NCBI GenBank assembly: GCA_013177935.1
Contig: JABLXZ010000004.1
Location: 186,001-250,000, forward strand
Direction of reading: 5' to 3'
DNA length: 64,000 nt
Source: a candidate division WOR-3 bacterium
GTDB lineage: Bacteria; Hydrothermota; Tepidihabitantia; Tepidihabitantales; Tepidihabitantaceae
Positions 7,935 through 16,280 of this stretch are shown one piece after another (within the stretch, counting starts at the first letter, position 1; each line of letters begins with the position of its first letter). A model generated the notes under the pieces. That model saw only the letters and a program-made list of their open reading frames with translations. It was not told the origin of the DNA and ran no database searches. The position numbers and the translations under genes were made by a program.

Positions 7935-8060
7935 TATACTTTAAAGTATAATCAGGCAAAATGGTGTTTTATGTGTAAGTTTTTATTATTCAAAGCGTTA
8001 ACAAACTGCACCCCATTTTCCATACCCAACCCCGGGGTAGTTTCAGGGATGGTATGGGAA
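7935..8060 (+). repeat. Bipartite dispersed repeat, copy A
   Basis: Left module: perfect palindrome TATACTTTAAAGTATA (7935-7950). Right module (8011-8060): ATTTTCCATACCCAACCCCG continuing into GGGTAGTTTCAGGGATGGTA and TGGGAA, with an imperfect outer stem (TTTCCATACC against GGTATGGGAAA, one bulge) around the 10-bp palindrome ACCCCGGGGT. The modules start 79 nt apart. The same pair, in the same orientation and with 80-nt spacing, recurs at 21170-21296 and 56369-56497, each time between genes. An open frame overlaps this copy but shows no protein similarity. Confidence 0.85.
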
Positions 8061-8265
8061 ATTCCTAACTTCAGGATTCTTCTCGCACCCTTTGCTCATC
8101 TCGCGAAACTAAAACCGAACCATCTTGTGCCCATCCCAAACCACCCCGTACCGGCCATCCAAGGGAATTGCGACCGGCTTTATCTAACAGTCTCAAGGGT
8201 GAAACCGCTGAACACCACCCATTCGCGAACGGTGAAATTGATACAGCAAACACTGCCATTACCTC
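8061..8265. other. Intergenic stretch upstream of cutA, no gene seen
   Basis: Together with 7774-7934 this makes a region of more than 500 nt between the divergent subtilase and cutA genes. An in-frame extension of cutA reaches back to 7971, but it would run through the repeat and gives a sequence with no recognisable homology, so I treat it as non-coding. I see no tRNA, strong terminator or clear operator here. Confidence 0.6.
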
Positions 8266-8294
8266 TTGACTACGAGGAAAACTGCCGGCACACT
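8266..8294 (+). promoter_or_regulatory. Possible promoter of cutA
   Basis: TTGACT (8266-8271), 17-bp spacer and a weak CACACT (8289-8294), ending 6 nt before the proposed GTG start. The geometry matches the leaderless promoters found elsewhere in the window, which supports the chosen start, but the -10 box matches the consensus poorly. Confidence 0.4.
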
Positions 8295-8300
8295 TTTAGG

Positions 8301-8648
8301 GTGAAAAGTCACTTTTCCTATCTCCAGGTGTTTATCACCGTTCCAGACCGGGCAACCGCCCGAAAAATTACCCGCACTTTACTTGAGAAAAAACTCGCCG
8401 CCTGTGTCCAAACAATTGGACCGATTACGAGCCGTTACTGGTGGCAGGGGAAAATTGCCTCCTCCCGCGAGTACCTATGTATTGCGAAAACGGACCGGTC
8501 TTCTTACTCGCTACTGGAAAAAACGGTTAAAGCCCTTCACCCCTACGAAGTTCCGGAAATTATCGCCCTGCCGATTGCCACCGGTTACCACAAGTACCTT
8601 GACTGGCTCAAAGTCGCGTTGAACCGACCAGACCCGCGCCGCAAGTAA
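8301..8648 (+). CDS. cutA: CutA family protein (divalent-cation tolerance)
   Basis: A 115-residue protein of the trimeric CutA1 family, linked in enterobacteria to divalent copper tolerance; its molecular role is uncertain. Signatures are VFITVPDRATARKITRTLL, EKKLAACVQTIGPITSRYWW, GKIASSREYLCIAKT and LHPYEVPEIIALPI. I chose the GTG at 8301 because it gives the usual short N-terminus before the first strand and sits 6 nt after a possible promoter; the frame is open to 7971, but the added residues are not CutA-like. The HEAT-repeat gene starts 1 nt after the stop, so the two are co-transcribed. Confidence 0.88.
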   Translation: MKSHFSYLQVFITVPDRATARKITRTLLEKKLAACVQTIGPITSRYWWQGKIASSREYLCIAKTDRSSYSLLEKTVKALHPYEVPEIIALPIATGYHKYLDWLKVALNRPDPRRK

Positions 8649-8649
8649 A

Positions 8650-10251
8650 ATGCCCTTACAAGCCCTGCTCGCACAACTCCAGCACCCGGACCCGGCGGTG
8701 CGCAGTCATGCGATTGACCAGTTACGCACCATTGAACCGGAAACCGCGGCAGGCGCTCTTGTATTTCTGCTTGACGACCCGGAACCAGCCATCCGGACCA
8801 AAACAATCGCCGTGTTAACATCCATGGGAAAGGCAGCCGCCGAACCGGTGATTCGCTATCTCGCTGGCAGTCGGGGACCTCTGGCAGTTGAGATTGTTGA
8901 ACTGCTTGGCAACCTGAACCATCCGGGCGCAGTTGACATCCTGCTCAACCATCTGAATGAACCAGACCCGGCACTGCGTAAAGCGATTGCCCGGGCGCTG
9001 AAAAAAATCAACACCGAACCGGCGGTCTTCGGCTTACTTGAACTGCTCCGCGACCTCAACCCGGAAGTTCAAATCACCGCTGCCCAGGCACTGGGCGAAA
9101 TCGGCACCCAAGAAGCGGTCAACCCGCTCATCGATGAACTGGCGGATAGCCATCCCGAGGTCCGCCAGGCAGCGGCTCAGGCGTTGGGTAAGATTGGCGA
9201 CCGTGCCGCTGCGACCGCACTGGCACGGCTTGCGGCTGAAGACCCGTCACCCGAAGTACGCAACACCGCGGTGCGGGCGCTTCAGGAACTTTCCGACCGC
9301 TCGGTTAAAAATATCCTTCACTCCCTTTCACCCGACGACCCCGGCGCCGTAAATCAGGTGTTAAATCGGCTGGTTGAACTGGGTGATGCCGCAATTCCGC
9401 CCCTTACCGAACTGCTCAACCACGACAACCAGTTTATCCGGGTCATCGCCGCCGAAGCACTGGGAACTCTGGGCAAACCGGTGACAATTGACCTCCTTGC
9501 CCGCTTACTACTTGACTCTGATGTCAATGTGCGCATCGTCGCGGTCCGCGCCCTCGGTAAAATCCGCCATCTCCGCGCTGCAGAAAAATTGAGCCATGCC
9601 CTGGAAGATGCCGACCCCAAGGTCGCCGGACTCGCGGCAAACCAGCTGGAACTGCTGGGCGAACTGGCGGTTGAACCAACCTTTGCCCTCTTAACCCATC
9701 CTTCGGCTGAAGTGCGTGCCCGGGCGATTGATGTCCTGGGCAGGTTGCGCTATCAGGGCGCCTGCGAACGGCTCTGCCTCGGCTTGACCGACAACAATGT
9801 CTGGGTGCGAATCGTCTCAGCCCAGGCACTGGGCGAAATCGGTGAACCGTCAGTTGCACCGGCGCTGCTTGCCGCCCTGGACGACACCAATCATATCGTC
9901 CGGGCGATGGCGGCGCAGGCACTGGGCAAACTGCGTGATTACCGCTCGAGTATCAAACTTATGGAGATGGCAAACGACCCCAGTGACCTGGTACGCAGTA
10001 ACACCTTCCGCGCCCTGGGAAAAATTGGCAACCCGGCCGCGGTCCCGTTACTCATCAAAGCCCTTGACGACCCTGAACCGGAGGTCCGCATCGCGGCGAT
10101 TGAAGCACTCACCGACCTGCGGGTGACCGATATCATTGGAAGACTGCAGCGGATTGCCCGTCCCTGGCCCCTCAGCCGCGAATTAGGAGCGGTAAAGGAT
10201 ATGGCACGCTGGGCAATTGAGACCCTTTCCCGAATAAAACCAAAGGATTAG
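8650..10251 (+). CDS. HEAT-repeat protein
   Basis: A 533-residue protein built almost wholly of 30-32-residue HEAT/PBS-lyase-type repeats, about sixteen, with the pattern D-P-x-x-x-V-R-x-x-A-x-x-A-L-G-x-I (for example PEVQITAAQALGEIGTQEAV and HIVRAMAAQALGKLRDY). There is no signal peptide, membrane segment or catalytic domain, so a cytoplasmic protein-binding scaffold is likely. Its partner is unknown; its tight linkage to cutA is the only context. Such repeats also occur in phycobilisome lyase-like and oriented-scaffold proteins, but nothing supports a lyase role here. Confidence 0.85.
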   Translation: MPLQALLAQLQHPDPAVRSHAIDQLRTIEPETAAGALVFLLDDPEPAIRTKTIAVLTSMGKAAAEPVIRYLAGSRGPLAVEIVELLGNLNHPGAVDILLNHLNEPDPALRKAIARALKKINTEPAVFGLLELLRDLNPEVQITAAQALGEIGTQEAVNPLIDELADSHPEVRQAAAQALGKIGDRAAATALARLAAEDPSPEVRNTAVRALQELSDRSVKNILHSLSPDDPGAVNQVLNRLVELGDAAIPPLTELLNHDNQFIRVIAAEALGTLGKPVTIDLLARLLLDSDVNVRIVAVRALGKIRHLRAAEKLSHALEDADPKVAGLAANQLELLGELAVEPTFALLTHPSAEVRARAIDVLGRLRYQGACERLCLGLTDNNVWVRIVSAQALGEIGEPSVAPALLAALDDTNHIVRAMAAQALGKLRDYRSSIKLMEMANDPSDLVRSNTFRALGKIGNPAAVPLLIKALDDPEPEVRIAAIEALTDLRVTDIIGRLQRIARPWPLSRELGAVKDMARWAIETLSRIKPKD

Positions 10252-10252
10252 T

Positions 10253-10274
10253 GCCGGCTCAGCGCCATGCCGGC
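10253..10274. terminator. Hairpin between convergent HEAT-repeat and ftsY genes
   Basis: GCCGGC / GCCGGC inverted repeat with a 10-nt loop in the 33-nt gap between convergent genes. No U-tract follows on either strand, so it is at best a weak bidirectional terminator. Confidence 0.3.
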
Positions 10275-10284
10275 GGCAAACTGT

Positions 10285-11133
10285 TTACCCTTCAAACAGC
10301 GCCTTAACATACTCCTCCGGCACAAAAGGCACCAGGTCCTCAACCCCTTCCCCGACACCGACAAACCGCACCGGTAACCCCAGTTCCAGTACCACCGGAA
10401 TCAAAACCCCGCCCTTTGCGGTGCCGTCCAGTTTCGCCATTATTATCCCGGTAAGCCCCAGTTCCTGATGAAAAGCCAGCGCCTGCTTGATGCCATTCTG
10501 GCCCACCGTGGCGTCAAGCACCAGCCAGATTTCTTCCGGGGCACCGGGCTTAACCTTGCCGCAGACCCGTTTTATCTTTACCGCCTCGGCCATCAAATCT
10601 TTACGGGTGTGCAGCCGACCCGCGGTGTCAATCAGCACCACATCCCGTTTCTCTCGCACCGCCTTTTGCAGGGTGTCAAACGCCACCGCCGCCGCATCCT
10701 GTCCCTTCTGCGAAAACACCAGTTCCACATCAGAACGGTTTGCCCAGATGCGCACCTGTTCTGCCGCCGCATCGCGATAGGTATCCGCTGCTGCGACCAA
10801 AACCCGCTTATTCTCACGGGCAAATCGGTAACACAACTTACCGATGGTGGTCGTCTTACCCGAGCCATTCACGCCGACAACCATAATAACCAGCGGCGGC
10901 TCAACATCCTTCAAAGGCGCCCGGTTCGCCGCCGCAAAAATCTTGACAATCTCCTTTTTCAGTACTTCCGCGGGCTCACCGTGACTGCGCCGCACCGCCT
11001 CAACCAGTTGCGTTGTCGCCTTAACCCCGACATCCGCCGCCAGCAACAACTCCTCCAGCTCCTCGGTATTAACCGACTTGACTAACCGGCGGAAAAACTC
11101 TCTGGTCTTTGCCAGCCCCTGCCAGATGCCCAT
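10285..11133 (-). CDS. ftsY: Signal recognition particle receptor FtsY (NG domain only)
   Basis: FtsY is the membrane-associated GTPase that docks SRP-ribosome complexes at the translocon. The 282-residue protein has the helical N domain (about 1-75) and the GTPase domain: G1 GVNGSGKTTT (about 87-96), DTYRDAAAEQ, DTAGRLHTRKDL, AKLDGTAKGG and the C-terminal GVGEGVEDLVPF. It lacks the acidic A domain found in Escherichia coli, as is common in other phyla. The G4 element reads AKLD rather than the frequent TKLD. The gene starts directly after the smc stop, implying coupled translation; smc-ftsY pairing is conserved widely. Confidence 0.96.
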   Translation of the reverse strand: MGIWQGLAKTREFFRRLVKSVNTEELEELLLAADVGVKATTQLVEAVRRSHGEPAEVLKKEIVKIFAAANRAPLKDVEPPLVIMVVGVNGSGKTTTIGKLCYRFARENKRVLVAAADTYRDAAAEQVRIWANRSDVELVFSQKGQDAAAVAFDTLQKAVREKRDVVLIDTAGRLHTRKDLMAEAVKIKRVCGKVKPGAPEEIWLVLDATVGQNGIKQALAFHQELGLTGIIMAKLDGTAKGGVLIPVVLELGLPVRFVGVGEGVEDLVPFVPEEYVKALFEG

Positions 11134-14100
11134 TCAGTTTGACGCCCTTTCTTCTGCTGTACCTTGCTCCTTTGCCCGATACTCGGCAAGACTCACCGAA
11201 ACCACCTTGGAAACGCCCGGCTCCTCCGCGGTCACGCCGAGCAGGACATCGGCTCGTTCTACGGTAGAACGGTTGTGGGTAATGATAATAACCTGAGTTC
11301 GCTCGGAAAGCCGTTTCAGGTAATCGGCAAACCTACCAACATTGACATCGTCCAGCGGCGCATCAACCTCGTCAAGAAAACAGAACGGCGCCGGCTTCAC
11401 CTGATAAAAGGCGAAAAGCAACGAGACCGCGAGCAGTGCCTTTTCGCCATCGGAAAGTTGCTCGAGCCGTTTCGGATTCTTGCCTCGCGGCTTGGCGATT
11501 ATCGCCACTTCCGACTCTAACGGATTGGCGTCGTTGACCAGCACCAGGTCCGCTTCACCTTCCAGAAACAACTCCTTAAAAATCTTCTGAAACTCGGCAC
11601 GGACCCCCTGGTAGGTGGCAAGGAACTGCTCGCGGGCGTGGCGGTCAATCTCAAGCAGCGACTGCTGCAGATTCTCCTGCGCCTGCCGCACATCGTCCCG
11701 TTGAAACAGAAGCCGCTCCAGGTCCTTGCGCTCCTCCTCATACTCGGTCGCGGCAAGCGGATTGACCTGTCCCAGCGCCTCAATCCGGTGCCGGACCTTC
11801 TGTAATCGCTCTTCAAAACCCTCAACCGTTTCCGGCACAAAGGTCGCAATATCGGTCTGATAACTGGACTGCGCCTCCTCCACCACCGCTTTTATCTTCG
11901 TCTCCAGTTCCGCAATTCGCAGCCGCCTTTCGAACAGCACCTTCTGTCCCTGTTCCTGACTCTGGCGCCGCTCGGCAATGTTCTTCTCCAGTACCTCCTG
12001 TGCCCGGGCAATCTCCTGAGTACTGAAACGCTCCAGTTCACGCTCCAGCGCCTTCAGTTCCGCCTGTAAACTCGCCAGCGCGCCCTGCCGCTCCTGTGCC
12101 TTCACCACCGCACCGCTCTGCTTTTCCTCGGCACGGGCAATTACCTGTTGCGCGGCGTTAATCTCGCGCCGCTTCTCCTCAATCTCCTGACGGATGTGCT
12201 CACTCTCCACCTCGAGCCGCTCAATATGGCGCCGTTCTTCGCTCACCGCCGCAAGCAGTTGGGTCGCCTCCTCCAGCCCCTTCTTCACAACTGCCGCCTC
12301 CTCGTTTGCCGCACTTTCCACCCGCGCCAGTTCGCCTTTTGCCGCACTTATCAATTGGGAAACATTTGCCCGCTGCTCGTTGATTTCCTCCATCTTCGCC
12401 TCAAGCCGTTTTTGGACCCCTTCCAGTCGCACCGCCTCTCCCCTTAATCGCTCCATTTCCCGTTGCAGTTCCGCCCGCAGCGTTTGCGCCATCGCTGACC
12501 TTGACTCGGCTCGTACCTGCTCCTTTTCCGAAACGACCGATTCACTTTCTACTCCCTCCAGTTCTTTGATGAGTGCCTCTTTTCTTTGCTCGTCTTCGGC
12601 CTCCTCATCGTTGAGCCGTTCAATTTCCCCTCTTATCTCTCTAAGCCGCTGCTCCTTCTCCGCAATTTCCCGACCCAGTGCCAAACGGCTTGCCCCTGAG
12701 CCCACAAACACCAGCCTGCCATCACCAAACCAGGCAACCCCATCCGCGCTGACGAAAAAACGTTCCGGAAACCTCTCCTTCAACTCGGCAAGGGCTTGCC
12801 GGTCCCGGACCACAAGAAAATTCTGCGCGATTTGAGAAAGTAGCACCGGCGCCTCTAATTTGACCTTTACAAAATCGGCAAGTGTCCCAAGCACCCGTTC
12901 ATCCTGTATTAAATTATCCGCACCGCTGGTTATCCTGGACCGCGCTGTGTCAACAAGAAATCCAATACGCAACTTTCCTCCGTCCTGCTCCAGTTGTGTC
13001 AAACTTTCAGTGCTAAAATCGGAACAGGTGATAAAATCAAGTAAAGGGAAAAACGCCGCTTCACACGCTCGTTCCCAGCCCGGCATCGGCTCAAGAAATT
13101 TCCCGGCTTCAACCGCACCCTGTGCCCCCAAAACACCTTTCGCCACCCTTGTCTCCTCCCGGGCAAACCGCGCCGCAAGTCCGGCAAGCGCCTGCTCCAG
13201 CAACCCCTTCTCTTCCTGCAGCGCCCGCCGTTTTCGCCTCCTTTCCTCCATCCTCTCCTCAATTGATTTTATCTCGGATTGGAGCGCTGCCACCCGGTCC
13301 TGCAATGTCCTCTTTACCGTCTGCGCCTTCTCCACCCCGCTGCTCAACTCCTTCAACTCCATCTCAACCTGCTTAATCCGTTCCGTTATAACTGTCCATT
13401 CCTGTCTCACCCGCTCCTGGGCACCAATCGTGTTCTCCAGCTCGGCTTCAGTTTTTGACCGCGCATTGAGTAGCTGTTGCTCCTCTTCAAGGAGATTCTG
13501 CAACCGCTCCCGGACCTCCTTCACCTCCTGTTGTCGTCGATACAACTCCTCCTCGTGCGCTTTTGTCTGCTCTCGGGTCTTTTCCAGTTGCCTCAGTACC
13601 GCCTCGAGTCGGTGATTCCTTTGGGCTAACTGCTGAACTGTCTGGTCAAAAAGCTGCTCGAGCCGCGCCACCTCCTCTTTCAACCTTGACTGGATTGATT
13701 TTGCCTCTTCGGCACGCTGTTTGAGAAACAGCAACTCCTGCCCTTCCATTGCCGCCTGCTTCTCAATTTCGGCAATAAGCTTCCGGCGCCGTTCCACCTC
13801 AGCCAGCACCTTTTCCCGTTCGCCTTCAACATCAAGCAACCGGGAGTGAAGCTGTCGCAACTCCGCCTCGAGCCGCTTTATCTCGGTAAGCCGTTCCGCC
13901 TCAGACCGCTCTAATGCCTCGACCTCAGCCTTCACCTGTTCCTGTTCCGCAACAAGCCCCTCATAAATCCGTTTCAGTTCAATTAACCTAAGCCCCTTTT
14001 CCTCTTCTTTCAGCCGTTGAAACGCCCGCAATTTTCCTGCCTGACGCTGCAGACTGCGCACAATCCGTTCCCTTTCGGCAATAATGTCCTCAAGCCGGGT

Positions 14101-14676
14101 TAAATCAGCCTGGGTCAACTCCAGTTTGCGCTGACACTCCTCCTTGGCATCCCGGAACTTTGCCAGTGATGCCGCCTCCTCAAACATCTTTCGGATGTTC
14201 CCGGCGATTATCTCCCTCATCTGGCGCAGGTCAAATATCGAGTACGCCTTGGTACCAATCCCCTGGGAAAGAAACAGGTCCTGAATATCACGCAACCGGC
14301 AGGGCTGGCGATTCAGATAGTACTCGCTTTCCCCGGAACGGAAAAACCGCCTCCGGATTTCCACTTCTGAAACGCCCTCACCCTGGAACCAGGCACTGCT
14401 CAATTCCGGACGGTCTTCGGTTGAAAGTAAAAGTTTAACCTCTGCGTAATTCACGGGCGGTGCGGTTGCGGTTCCGGCAAAAATCAAATCCTCGGTTTTG
14501 GCACAGCGTAATACCGAGAACGACTGTTCGCCCAGGACCCAACGCAGGGCATCAAGGATATTGGACTTGCCGCATCCGTTGGGTCCCACAATACAGTTCA
14601 GCCCAGGCGAAAACCGGACCGTTGTCTTCTCCTGAAAAGACTTGAAACCAAATATCTGTAACTCTTTTATGTACAC
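11134..14676 (-). CDS. smc: Chromosome segregation ATPase SMC
   Basis: SMC is the long coiled-coil ATPase of bacterial condensin. The 1180-residue protein has Walker A GPNGCGKSN (31-39), two long coiled coils (about 165-500 and 680-1000) flanking a hinge (about 510-660, with GVLGAQGAVEAGKFLEPMPG), and a C-terminal half with signature and Walker B FCFLDEVDAPLDD. The ABC signature reads LSDGEK where the family normally has LSGGEK. The start is GTG (14676), 10 nt after a promoter -10 box, so the mRNA is probably leaderless. ftsY follows with no gap. scpA/scpB are not in the window. Confidence 0.96.
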   Translation of the reverse strand: MYIKELQIFGFKSFQEKTTVRFSPGLNCIVGPNGCGKSNILDALRWVLGEQSFSVLRCAKTEDLIFAGTATAPPVNYAEVKLLLSTEDRPELSSAWFQGEGVSEVEIRRRFFRSGESEYYLNRQPCRLRDIQDLFLSQGIGTKAYSIFDLRQMREIIAGNIRKMFEEAASLAKFRDAKEECQRKLELTQADLTRLEDIIAERERIVRSLQRQAGKLRAFQRLKEEEKGLRLIELKRIYEGLVAEQEQVKAEVEALERSEAERLTEIKRLEAELRQLHSRLLDVEGEREKVLAEVERRRKLIAEIEKQAAMEGQELLFLKQRAEEAKSIQSRLKEEVARLEQLFDQTVQQLAQRNHRLEAVLRQLEKTREQTKAHEEELYRRQQEVKEVRERLQNLLEEEQQLLNARSKTEAELENTIGAQERVRQEWTVITERIKQVEMELKELSSGVEKAQTVKRTLQDRVAALQSEIKSIEERMEERRRKRRALQEEKGLLEQALAGLAARFAREETRVAKGVLGAQGAVEAGKFLEPMPGWERACEAAFFPLLDFITCSDFSTESLTQLEQDGGKLRIGFLVDTARSRITSGADNLIQDERVLGTLADFVKVKLEAPVLLSQIAQNFLVVRDRQALAELKERFPERFFVSADGVAWFGDGRLVFVGSGASRLALGREIAEKEQRLREIRGEIERLNDEEAEDEQRKEALIKELEGVESESVVSEKEQVRAESRSAMAQTLRAELQREMERLRGEAVRLEGVQKRLEAKMEEINEQRANVSQLISAAKGELARVESAANEEAAVVKKGLEEATQLLAAVSEERRHIERLEVESEHIRQEIEEKRREINAAQQVIARAEEKQSGAVVKAQERQGALASLQAELKALERELERFSTQEIARAQEVLEKNIAERRQSQEQGQKVLFERRLRIAELETKIKAVVEEAQSSYQTDIATFVPETVEGFEERLQKVRHRIEALGQVNPLAATEYEEERKDLERLLFQRDDVRQAQENLQQSLLEIDRHAREQFLATYQGVRAEFQKIFKELFLEGEADLVLVNDANPLESEVAIIAKPRGKNPKRLEQLSDGEKALLAVSLLFAFYQVKPAPFCFLDEVDAPLDDVNVGRFADYLKRLSERTQVIIITHNRSTVERADVLLGVTAEEPGVSKVVSVSLAEYRAKEQGTAEERASN

Positions 14677-14686
14677 TTAACTGTAA

Positions 14687-14714
14687 AATATATGCTCCCT
14701 CACCAATTAGTCAA
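14687..14714 (-). promoter_or_regulatory. Promoter of smc-ftsY (leaderless type)
   Basis: TTGACT (14709-14714), 16-bp spacer, TATATT (14687-14692) on the minus strand. The -10 box ends 10 nt before the GTG start, so transcription would begin about 3-5 nt before the codon. No Shine-Dalgarno fits in that space. Confidence 0.75.
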
Positions 14715-14720
14715 CATAAA

Positions 14721-14751
14721 AAAACCGGGAGCCCAAAAGGAACTCCCGGTT
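14721..14751 (-). terminator. Rho-independent terminator of the ECF/Spy operon
   Basis: 9-bp stem AACCGGGAG / CTCCCGGTT with an 11-nt loop, followed on the minus strand by seven T residues. It lies 22 nt after the last gene of the sigma-factor operon and directly upstream of the smc promoter. Confidence 0.9.
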
Positions 14752-14773
14752 AGACCGAGCCGAAAGGAGGCGT

Positions 14774-15334
14774 TTAGCGCTGCGGACAGCAGGGCATCGC
14801 GCCCGGTCCATCCAGCCCTTCGCCAAAATGGCACTGTCGAGCGCGGCGGCCCATTCCACCCCTACCGCGCATCATACCACGCCCCATACCCATACCAGGC
14901 CGAAATGCCTTACGTTGTTCTGGTGTCAACAGGTTGTAAATCTCAATCTGATGATTCACCCGCGCCAGTTCCAGTTTATTCCTCAGTTCGTTAATCTCCT
15001 TGACCTTTGCGATAATCTGCTTCGCATCAAACTTCTCCGCCTGCCAGAGCATCGCCAGTTCCAGGTCCTTAATCTTCAATTCTGTCTCCATGGGCATAAC
15101 CTCTTTTAGATGTTTTATCCGCAGGTTCTGAATTTGCTCACGCTGGGCATCGGTCAGTTCGGGCATATTCATCTTACCCATTCCGGGCATTCCCATCTCA
15201 TGGCACGGTGGCGCCATCGGTTGCTCAACTGGTGCCGGTGTCTGCTCTGGTTTCGGCGACTGGGCAATTGCCCATCCGGTGACAACCAAAAGTGCCAGTA
15301 CCGCGATCGTGGTTATTTTAGTTACTCTCTTCAT
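14774..15334 (-). CDS. Spy/CpxP-like periplasmic protein rich in Met, His and Cys
   Basis: A 186-residue exported protein. A signal peptide (about 1-24, ending WAIAQ) precedes a His/Met/Cys-rich stretch (CHEMGMPGMGKMNMPE, about 44-59), then an LTxxQ-type helical hairpin with LTDAQREQIQNLR and LLTPEQRKAFRPG, and a Met/Arg/Gly tail with more Cys and His (CHFGEG, AMPCC). Spy and CpxP are periplasmic chaperones or stress sensors, and ZraP-like relatives bind metal. The ligands visible here suggest copper, nickel or zinc binding; that is inference. It is the last gene of an ECF sigma operon and probably its stress-buffering output. Confidence 0.78.
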   Translation of the reverse strand: MKRVTKITTIAVLALLVVTGWAIAQSPKPEQTPAPVEQPMAPPCHEMGMPGMGKMNMPELTDAQREQIQNLRIKHLKEVMPMETELKIKDLELAMLWQAEKFDAKQIIAKVKEINELRNKLELARVNHQIEIYNLLTPEQRKAFRPGMGMGRGMMRGRGGMGRRARQCHFGEGLDGPGAMPCCPQR

Positions 15335-15351
15335 ATTATCCTCCTGTTTAG

Positions 15352-15831
15352 TTAAAATCTTCGCCTGCCCCGTTTATCATCGGGAGGGGGAAACCTTCGT
15401 GGTCCGAACGGTGGAGGCGGACCTTCAATCACCTCGCAACACCGTCGCCGCATCATCTCCCGATAAGGTGGTGGCAAGAGTGTTTCACTCTGTCTTCCCA
15501 TTTCAAACACCTGGCGGTGCATCTCCTGATGCAGCACCCCGATTCGTGTTAGCGTCTGTTCAACCCTTGCCGGGTCCGGGTTCTCCGCAAACCCCAATCG
15601 TGCCAGCTCCTGCCGTGCCTTCCAGTACTCAAGGCGCAGCGAATCCATCTTGAAACGATGCTCATCAAGTACGGGCTGCAATTGTGGCCTTAACCTTCGG
15701 ACAAGATAACGAAAATCTCCTTTTTGCCGCTGCCACCTTCGGTAACGGTAATAAGTGAAGGTCCCAACCGCGGCAAGATTCAGCGCCAGCGAAACCGCAA
15801 GTATAAGATAAACCCAGCGTCCTTTCATCAC
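15352..15831 (-). CDS. Membrane-anchored Spy/CnrX-like periplasmic sensor
   Basis: A 159-residue protein with one N-terminal membrane helix (about 6-26) and a periplasmic helical domain with the pattern of Spy/CnrX heavy-metal sensors (LRLEYWKARQELARLG, IGVLHQEMHRQVFEMGRQSE). A Cys-Cys pair (RRRCCEVIEG) and a Pro/Arg-rich tail follow. In Cupriavidus metallidurans, CnrX-type proteins sense metal and free an ECF sigma from its anti-sigma. Its start overlaps the anti-sigma stop by 4 nt (ATGA), and the Spy-like gene lies 17 nt downstream. It could instead be a plain envelope chaperone. Confidence 0.7.
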   Translation of the reverse strand: MMKGRWVYLILAVSLALNLAAVGTFTYYRYRRWQRQKGDFRYLVRRLRPQLQPVLDEHRFKMDSLRLEYWKARQELARLGFAENPDPARVEQTLTRIGVLHQEMHRQVFEMGRQSETLLPPPYREMMRRRCCEVIEGPPPPFGPRRFPPPDDKRGRRRF

Positions 15832-16280
15832 CTACCTCCGCCCCAGAATTCCTCAAGCGTCGGCTCGGCGTTGAGCGTTGCTATCTCGTCACCGGTACCA
15901 CCGTTACCCGCCAGACCCTGACCAATAACAACCCCGAGCCCAAGACCAATCGCAATCAAGAGCGCCGCGGCAATGCGCCACAGTACCGGGATGAATCGGG
16001 GATGAAAAACCTTTTTTTCCTGCAACCGTGCGAGTACCCGCGCCGTCAGATAAGAAGGCATCTCCGGGCTCGGCATTGATTGCAATAGCGCCTTTATCTC
16101 CTTTAGCTCCTGAAACTCTTTGCGGCATCCTGCACACCGTTCAAGATGGTCTTCAACCGCGGCGCGCAACTCTGCCGGTGCTTCCCCATCCAGCACCAGA
16201 GATAGCATCCTTTTCACCTTGGCACAATTCATCTTCATACTATTAGACCCCTTTCCCTGTGCTTTTCCTGCGGTGTTCAT
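15828..16280 (-). CDS. Anti-sigma factor with zinc-finger (ZAS) domain
   Basis: A predicted inner-membrane anti-sigma factor holding the adjacent ECF sigma. The cytoplasmic ZAS motif is visible: an early Cys in MNCAKVKRML and HLERCAGC (His-x3-Cys-x2-Cys). A single membrane helix follows (about 105-127, IAAALLIAIGLGLGVVIGQG) with a short periplasmic tail. The ATG at 16280 overlaps the sigma stop (ATGA). A second ATG at 16238 (MKMNC...) has an AAGGGG Shine-Dalgarno and would start closer to the zinc motif; both are possible. The CnrX-like gene overlaps its end, consistent with a sigma/anti-sigma/sensor unit. Confidence 0.88.
   Translation of the reverse strand: MNTAGKAQGKGSNSMKMNCAKVKRMLSLVLDGEAPAELRAAVEDHLERCAGCRKEFQELKEIKALLQSMPSPEMPSYLTARVLARLQEKKVFHPRFIPVLWRIAAALLIAIGLGLGVVIGQGLAGNGGTGDEIATLNAEPTLEEFWGGGR

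Noticed and set aside
7935-8060. Repeat as a CRISPR or insertion-sequence remnant
   Set aside because: The three copies are far apart, with no spacer array, transposase frame or target duplication; the fixed 80-nt linker speaks against a simple IS end.
7971-8300. N-terminal extension of cutA
   Set aside because: It would run through the repeat module and gives no CutA-like residues; the GTG at 8301 fits family length.
12860-13615. 251-codon Ser-rich open frame on the plus strand
   Set aside because: It is antisense to the smc coiled coil; the Ser/Arg-rich composition is the mirror of Glu/Leu-rich codons.
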